DNA of 8,609 nucleotides, taken from JAYEIA01 sp964472505. GTDB taxonomy: Bacteria; Bacteroidota; Bacteroidia; Bacteroidales; JAADGE01. This document shows, in pieces, positions 6,254-8,609 of the stretch (position 1 is the first letter of the stretch; each line of letters begins with the position of its first letter). The notes beneath the pieces were generated by a model. That model was not told the origin of the DNA and did not search any database. It was given only the letters and a program-made list of their open reading frames with translations. A program made the translations under genes and the position numbers. The stretch lies in NCBI GenBank assembly GCA_964472505.1, contig CAYYQW010000114.1, positions 1 to 8,609 on the forward strand. The letters run 5' to 3'.

Positions 6254-6688
6254 TTATTTTTCTCGATTTTCCCAAATCAATTTTTTGCCAAAGCCCAAAC
6301 GATTATCAGTCATTTTTATATAATCCGGCTGCAACGTCCATAAGGTAGTTTCCATAAGCCTTGCAAAAGGGAAGCGTTTCAGGTAATGTTTTTTTGCTTT
6401 TTTGGCAAGTTCGCCGGTGGGTTCGTTGAGCGTACCGTTAATTTGCAGACCTTGAATTTTTCCTACGGTGTTGGTTTCCAAAACCACCGAAGCCGCCACA
6501 TAGTTGCCGCATTCTAAATCTTGTATATGTTTGGTATCCTTGTCGGAAGAAAAAATAAACACATTGTCGTCTTCGCTGTATGTGTAAAAACAATTTGAGC
6601 AATAGGGGATACCTTTACAACTTGTAGCCAAGGTGAGCACATGATGTTTGTGTATGAATTTTACAATATTTTTGTCGGGCTGTTCCAT
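6254..6688 (-). CDS. YhbP/UPF0306 family protein, PNPOx-like split-barrel fold
   Basis: A 144-aa cytoplasmic protein of the pyridoxamine-phosphate-oxidase-like flavin-binding fold, related to E. coli YhbP (UPF0306), whose function is unknown. Shared features are the start FIHKHHVLTLAT (11-22), CSNCFYTY (30-37), the FIFSSDKDTKH strand (44-54), GLQINGTL (80-87), KKHYLKRFPFARLM (99-112) and the diagnostic end KMTDNRLGFGKKLIW (125-139). Four cysteines (24, 30, 33, 60) are noticeable; C30-x2-C33 could be redox-active or metal-binding, which is inference. The ATG at 6688 is preceded by an A-rich stretch instead of a Shine-Dalgarno and by a good promoter. It is divergent from riboflavin synthase, a suggestive pairing because the fold often binds FMN, but no functional link is shown. 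Confidence 0.85.
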   Translation of the reverse strand: MEQPDKNIVKFIHKHHVLTLATSCKGIPYCSNCFYTYSEDDNVFIFSSDKDTKHIQDLECGNYVAASVVLETNTVGKIQGLQINGTLNEPTGELAKKAKKHYLKRFPFARLMETTLWTLQPDYIKMTDNRLGFGKKLIWENREK

Positions 6689-6706
6689 CTTTTTTTTTTA
6701 ATGCGG

Positions 6707-6738
6707 CAAATGTATAGCAAGTTTAAATGCTAATCAAA
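6707..6738 (-). promoter_or_regulatory. promoter of the YhbP-like gene
   Basis: On the - strand TTTG (6738-6735), a 20-nt spacer and TACATTTG (6714-6707) match the Bacteroidota consensus exactly. The start of transcription would be near 6700, giving a very short leader of about 12 nt before the ATG at 6688. Confidence 0.65.
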
Positions 6739-6761
6739 AAAGCTGTTAAGTAAAATCAAAA

Positions 6762-6787
6762 AAAAGCCGTATTATTCTCCGGCTTTT
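6762..6787 (-). terminator. intrinsic-terminator-like hairpin, leftward
   Basis: AAAAGCCG (6762-6769) and CGGCTTTT (6780-6787) form an 8-bp stem with a 10-nt loop. Read leftward the stem runs into eight T in a row, a good intrinsic terminator; read rightward the T-run is only four long. It lies between two divergent genes, upstream of both, so it ends neither; it may block leftward transcription coming from the ribE side. Confidence 0.5.
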
Positions 6788-6789
6788 GA

Positions 6790-6797
6790 TAATTTTG
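6790..6797 (+). promoter_or_regulatory. candidate -7 element for ribE
   Basis: TAATTTTG matches TAnnTTTG and lies 25 nt before the ribE ATG. No TTG is found about 20 nt upstream, where the hairpin at 6762-6787 sits, so the promoter is incomplete by motif and may need an activator or be weak. Confidence 0.4.
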
Positions 6798-6799
6798 CC

Positions 6800-6820
6800 G
6801 GTATAACAAAAAAATATACC
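6800..6820 (+). promoter_or_regulatory. inverted repeat just upstream of the ribE start
   Basis: GGTATA (6800-6805), 9-nt A-rich spacer, TATACC (6815-6820). The repeat ends 2 nt before the ribE ATG, placing it around the transcription start and the ribosome-loading zone. It could be a repressor operator or a small mRNA hairpin affecting translation. No FMN riboswitch is recognisable; the 5' leader is too short for one. Confidence 0.35.
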
Positions 6821-6822
6821 AT

Positions 6823-7419
6823 ATGTTTTCAGGAATAGTTGAAAAAACAGCAACAGTAAGAAAAATTGAAAAAGAAGGCGAGAACGTACATTTTACGCTC
6901 AGTTGCGATTTTGCGCATGAGCTAAAACCCGATCAAAGCCTTTCGCACAACGGTGTTTGCCTTACCGTAACCGAAGCAACATCGGAAACTTATAGAGTAA
7001 CCGCGGTAAAAGAAACTTTAATAAAGTCAAATTTAGGCCTTCTGCAAGCGGGCGATGAAGTTAATTTGGAACGCAGCATGAAACCCGACAGCCTTTTGGA
7101 CGGGCATATTGTGCAGGGTCATGTGGACACCACCGCTCGATGCACCAAGGTAGAGGAAGCCGGCGGAAGTTGGTATTATACCTTTGAGTACGAAGGCGGA
7201 CCGGAAGATATTACCGTTGAAAAAGGCTCGGTATCGGTTAACGGTGTAAGCCTTACCGTAGTTAATTCTAAAGATAAGTCGTTTCAGGTAGCCATTATTC
7301 CTTTTACTTATGAAATAACTAATTTTCACGACATTAAGGAAGGAACCATTGTGAATTTGGAATTTGATGTTATCGGAAAATACATTGCTAAAATTGTACG
7401 CCGGTATATGGAGAAATAG
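6823..7419 (+). CDS. ribE: riboflavin synthase, alpha chain
   Basis: Catalyses the last step of riboflavin synthesis, the dismutation of two 6,7-dimethyl-8-ribityllumazine molecules into riboflavin and the pyrimidinedione. The 198-aa protein shows the two repeated lumazine-binding domains: N-terminal MFSGIVE (1-7) and NGVCLTV (43-49), then GHIVQGHVD (94-102) opening the second repeat, with NGVSLTV (140-146), and the family ending VNLEFDVIGKYIAK (177-190). The length is normal and the protein is complete; the MFSGIVE opening fixes the start. The gene stands alone here, without ribD, ribBA or ribH, as is common when riboflavin genes are scattered. It is followed by a strong terminator. The same enzyme is called ribC in some species. 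Confidence 0.97.
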   Translation: MFSGIVEKTATVRKIEKEGENVHFTLSCDFAHELKPDQSLSHNGVCLTVTEATSETYRVTAVKETLIKSNLGLLQAGDEVNLERSMKPDSLLDGHIVQGHVDTTARCTKVEEAGGSWYYTFEYEGGPEDITVEKGSVSVNGVSLTVVNSKDKSFQVAIIPFTYEITNFHDIKEGTIVNLEFDVIGKYIAKIVRRYMEK

Positions 7420-7438
7420 AGCGCTTTCTCAAAAAAAT

Positions 7439-7472
7439 AAAGCGAATGAATCTATTATGATTTGTTCGCTTT
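7439..7472. terminator. bidirectional intrinsic terminator between ribE and the nucleotidyltransferase gene
   Basis: AAAGCGAATGAATC pairs with GATTTGTTCGCTTT, a 14-bp stem (two G-T wobbles on the + strand) with a TATTAT loop. Rightward it is followed by TATTAATTAATTT, leftward by ATTTTTTT, so it can end ribE (stop at 7417-7419) and the converging gene (stop at 7553-7555), better for the latter by T-run. Confidence 0.8.
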
Positions 7473-7552
7473 TATTAATTAATTTCAAATATTTTCGCCC
7501 GCATGGTTCTATTTTTTGTTACCGGCCTGTGCTTTTTCCCTTTTAATCGGAT

Positions 7553-7843
7553 TCATATATATTTTACACTATTTAAAATAAATTCTTTTAATTGCGTTTT
7601 CAGGCCATTTTCAGAAACCAAATCTACTTTCAAGTTTAATTCATTTTCCAAAAATTCTTGAAGGTCAAAAAACTCCCAGCCAAGTGGTTTTTTGAATGAA
7701 ACTAAAATGTCAATGTCGGAGTCTTGTGTTTGTTCATTTCGTGAATAAGATCCAAAATATCCAATCTTGTCCACGTAATATTTTCGGAACAAAACAGGTT
7801 TTAATTCTTTTAGTTTATTTTCTATGGCTAAATTTTTTGTCAT
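7553..7843 (-). CDS. minimal nucleotidyltransferase (MNT), MntA-like antitoxin-type protein
   Basis: A 96-aa protein of the DNA-polymerase-beta-like minimal nucleotidyltransferase family. The signature GSYSRNE (31-37) plus DSDIDILV (41-48) supplies the metal-binding D43 and D45, and D74 in KVDLV completes the triad, so the active site looks intact. Known relatives work as antitoxins that AMPylate and silence a HEPN-domain RNase toxin encoded next door. Here no HEPN gene (about 110-140 aa) lies on either side: downstream is the ribE terminator, upstream a 60-codon ORF unlike HEPN. It therefore seems to be an orphan, either a remnant of a toxin-antitoxin pair or a protein acting in trans. The ATG at 7843 is only 4 nt from a perfect -7 box, suggesting a leaderless or nearly leaderless mRNA. 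Confidence 0.88.
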   Translation of the reverse strand: MTKNLAIENKLKELKPVLFRKYYVDKIGYFGSYSRNEQTQDSDIDILVSFKKPLGWEFFDLQEFLENELNLKVDLVSENGLKTQLKEFILNSVKYI

Positions 7844-7847
7844 AACA

Positions 7848-7878
7848 CAAAGTTAAGAAAATTTATAATTTGTTGCAA
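7848..7878 (-). promoter_or_regulatory. promoter of the nucleotidyltransferase gene, near-leaderless
   Basis: On the - strand TTG (7878-7876), 20-nt spacer, TAACTTTG (7855-7848): an exact match to the Bacteroidota consensus. Only GTGT lies between the box and the ATG at 7843, so transcription should start at or within a few bases of the start codon. Confidence 0.6.
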
Positions 7879-7910
7879 TTTTCCTTTTATCATGGCTGGT
7901 AACATCAGGC

Positions 7911-8093
7911 TTAATGATATAAGCAATTAGCTGTGGTGAAAATACAACAAAGGCGCAAAGTATCGTTTTGAAAAGCAAAGTCCGGCAGCTTTTCAAGCCA
8001 TTCGTTATAACTGTCCGGAAACTTTTCTTTAATAAAATCGGCTGGTGATTTAACCGAAATACCTTTTATTTCCATTTTATTAGTTTTAGACAT
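7911..8093 (-). CDS. short hypothetical ORF, probable N-terminal remnant of a larger gene
   Basis: A 60-codon frame. The first part, MEIKGISVKSPADFIKE and then KFPDSYNEWLEKLP (up to about residue 37), looks like a genuine protein N-terminus. I have the impression of similar starts in longer Bacteroidota proteins of unknown function, but I cannot name the family. After residue 37 the composition changes to a cysteine-rich, unconvincing tail (RLCCIFTTANCLYH), as expected if the rest of the gene was lost by deletion or frameshift. ATG codon 7 may be the true start, because a -7-like TATATTTA ends directly at the first ATG. It could be a pseudogene or a non-functional ORF. It does not resemble a HEPN toxin, so it is not an evident partner of the downstream nucleotidyltransferase. 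Confidence 0.35.
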   Translation of the reverse strand: MSKTNKMEIKGISVKSPADFIKEKFPDSYNEWLEKLPDFAFQNDTLRLCCIFTTANCLYH

Positions 8094-8360
8094 AAATATA
8101 CGAATAAATAAGCCGGCCCGAACAGATTTTTAAAAATATATTTTTGATAAATAAAACCTTTTTGAAGCTTTGAAATTACTTATTCGTGAAGCAATTACCG
8201 GTATCGGGATTGGTTCATGGCTTCCGGCTTTTTTTTATATATTTGCTTTACCTGAAAAAATAAAACATTTAATAATCAGATACATATAACTTTTTAGAGT
8301 TTATTTTGTATTTTTATCGGACAGTAATGATTTATAAATGAGTTTTAACAAGTAATAGCT
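8094..8360. other. intergenic region before the lipoprotein gene
   Basis: No gene is seen. AAGCCGG (8110-8116) is complementary to CCGGCTT (8224-8230), which runs into a total of eight T ending at 8236; with over 100 nt between the arms this is at best a decayed or long-range terminator. A smaller stem, GAAGC (8188-8192) with GCTTC (8220-8224), overlaps it. TATATTTG (8238-8245) is an exact -7 motif on the + strand, but the nearest TTG (8210-8212) is 25 nt away; if used, it would give the lipoprotein gene a leader of about 110 nt. Confidence 0.4.
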
Positions 8361-8567
8361 ATGAAAAAACTGCTTTTTTTCGTTACAGTGGCCTTTTTCT
8401 TTGCTTGTTCCGAAAAAGGAAAAATTTGCACCGAAGAGTTCCGCATGATTACCGTTGAAATTACCGATGCTCAAAATGAACCGGTTGAACCGGATGATTT
8501 TTATGTGATAAAAATACAAAGCGGTGATACGGTTTTCAGCAAGAACAATCCCTCAGTTAATCCCTAA
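8361..8567 (+). CDS. small putative lipoprotein
   Basis: A 68-aa product with a clear lipoprotein signal peptide: KK at 2-3, hydrophobic LLFFVTVAFFF (4-14), lipobox F-F-A-C with the lipidated cysteine at 16, then SEKGKICTEEF. The mature part would be about 53 residues, ITVEITDAQNEPVEPDDFYVIKIQSGDTVF resembling the start of a small beta-sandwich domain, attached to the inner or outer membrane by lipid. The function is unknown. It seems short: related-looking Bacteroidota lipoproteins usually continue well past this point, and both other + strand frames remain open from the TAA at 8565-8567 to the window end, so a frameshift or premature stop is possible. The ATG is preceded by AGTAATAGCT with no Shine-Dalgarno. 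Confidence 0.65.
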   Translation: MKKLLFFVTVAFFFACSEKGKICTEEFRMITVEITDAQNEPVEPDDFYVIKIQSGDTVFSKNNPSVNP

Positions 8568-8609
8568 CTCTTCACTTTTACGTAATAGGAAGCTTTATTT
8601 TTTCAAATA

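Noticed and set aside
8301..8519. 72-aa leftward ORF
   Set aside because: Antisense to the lipoprotein gene, which has a convincing signal peptide and lipobox.
1..8609. CRISPR array, rRNA, insertion sequence or phage genes
   Set aside because: Looked for regularly spaced repeats, transposase motifs and rRNA signatures on both strands; none seen.

Overview
The window looks like a piece of a Bacteroidota (Bacteroidetes) chromosome. The evidence is a moderately A+T-rich sequence, genes without Shine-Dalgarno sites, several promoters of the type TTG/TTTG - 20 nt - TAnnTTTG, an S16 ribosomal protein with a long charged C-terminal tail, a small outer-membrane beta-barrel protein and a Bacteroidota-style lipoprotein. 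I cannot name the genus.

Left part (about 139-2611): a compact two-gene type II restriction-modification cassette. A gamma-class adenine-N6 DNA methyltransferase is followed, with no gap (TAG|ATG), by an endonuclease that matches HincII/HindII nearly end to end, including the catalytic and DNA-contacting residues, so the predicted target is GTYRAC. The cassette has its own promoter, is more A+T-rich than the genes to its right, and has an 11-bp inverted repeat near its two ends. It is the clearest accessory element in the window.

Middle (2660-6181): housekeeping genes. Rightward are mutY (oxidative DNA repair), a small outer-membrane barrel protein and a UbiX-type flavin prenyltransferase, joined by TAG|ATG and ATGA junctions and so probably one operon. 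Leftward, converging on ubiX with overlapping stop codons, is tRNA-Cys - rpsP (S16) - rimM: a ribosomal protein and the factor that matures 30S subunits, with a hairpin in the tRNA-rpsP spacer.

Right part (6254-8609): a YhbP-type flavin-binding-fold protein (leftward) is divergent from riboflavin synthase alpha chain (rightward). A strong bidirectional terminator separates riboflavin synthase from a leftward minimal nucleotidyltransferase (MNT) that has a near-leaderless promoter and no HEPN partner. Next come a short leftward ORF that looks like an N-terminal remnant, a gene-poor 270-bp stretch, and a small lipoprotein gene near the right edge.

I see no clearly new multi-gene system. The points most worth following are the HincII-like cassette with its flanking inverted repeat and A11 tract, the orphan MNT protein, and the RNA hairpins around rpsP and ribE.
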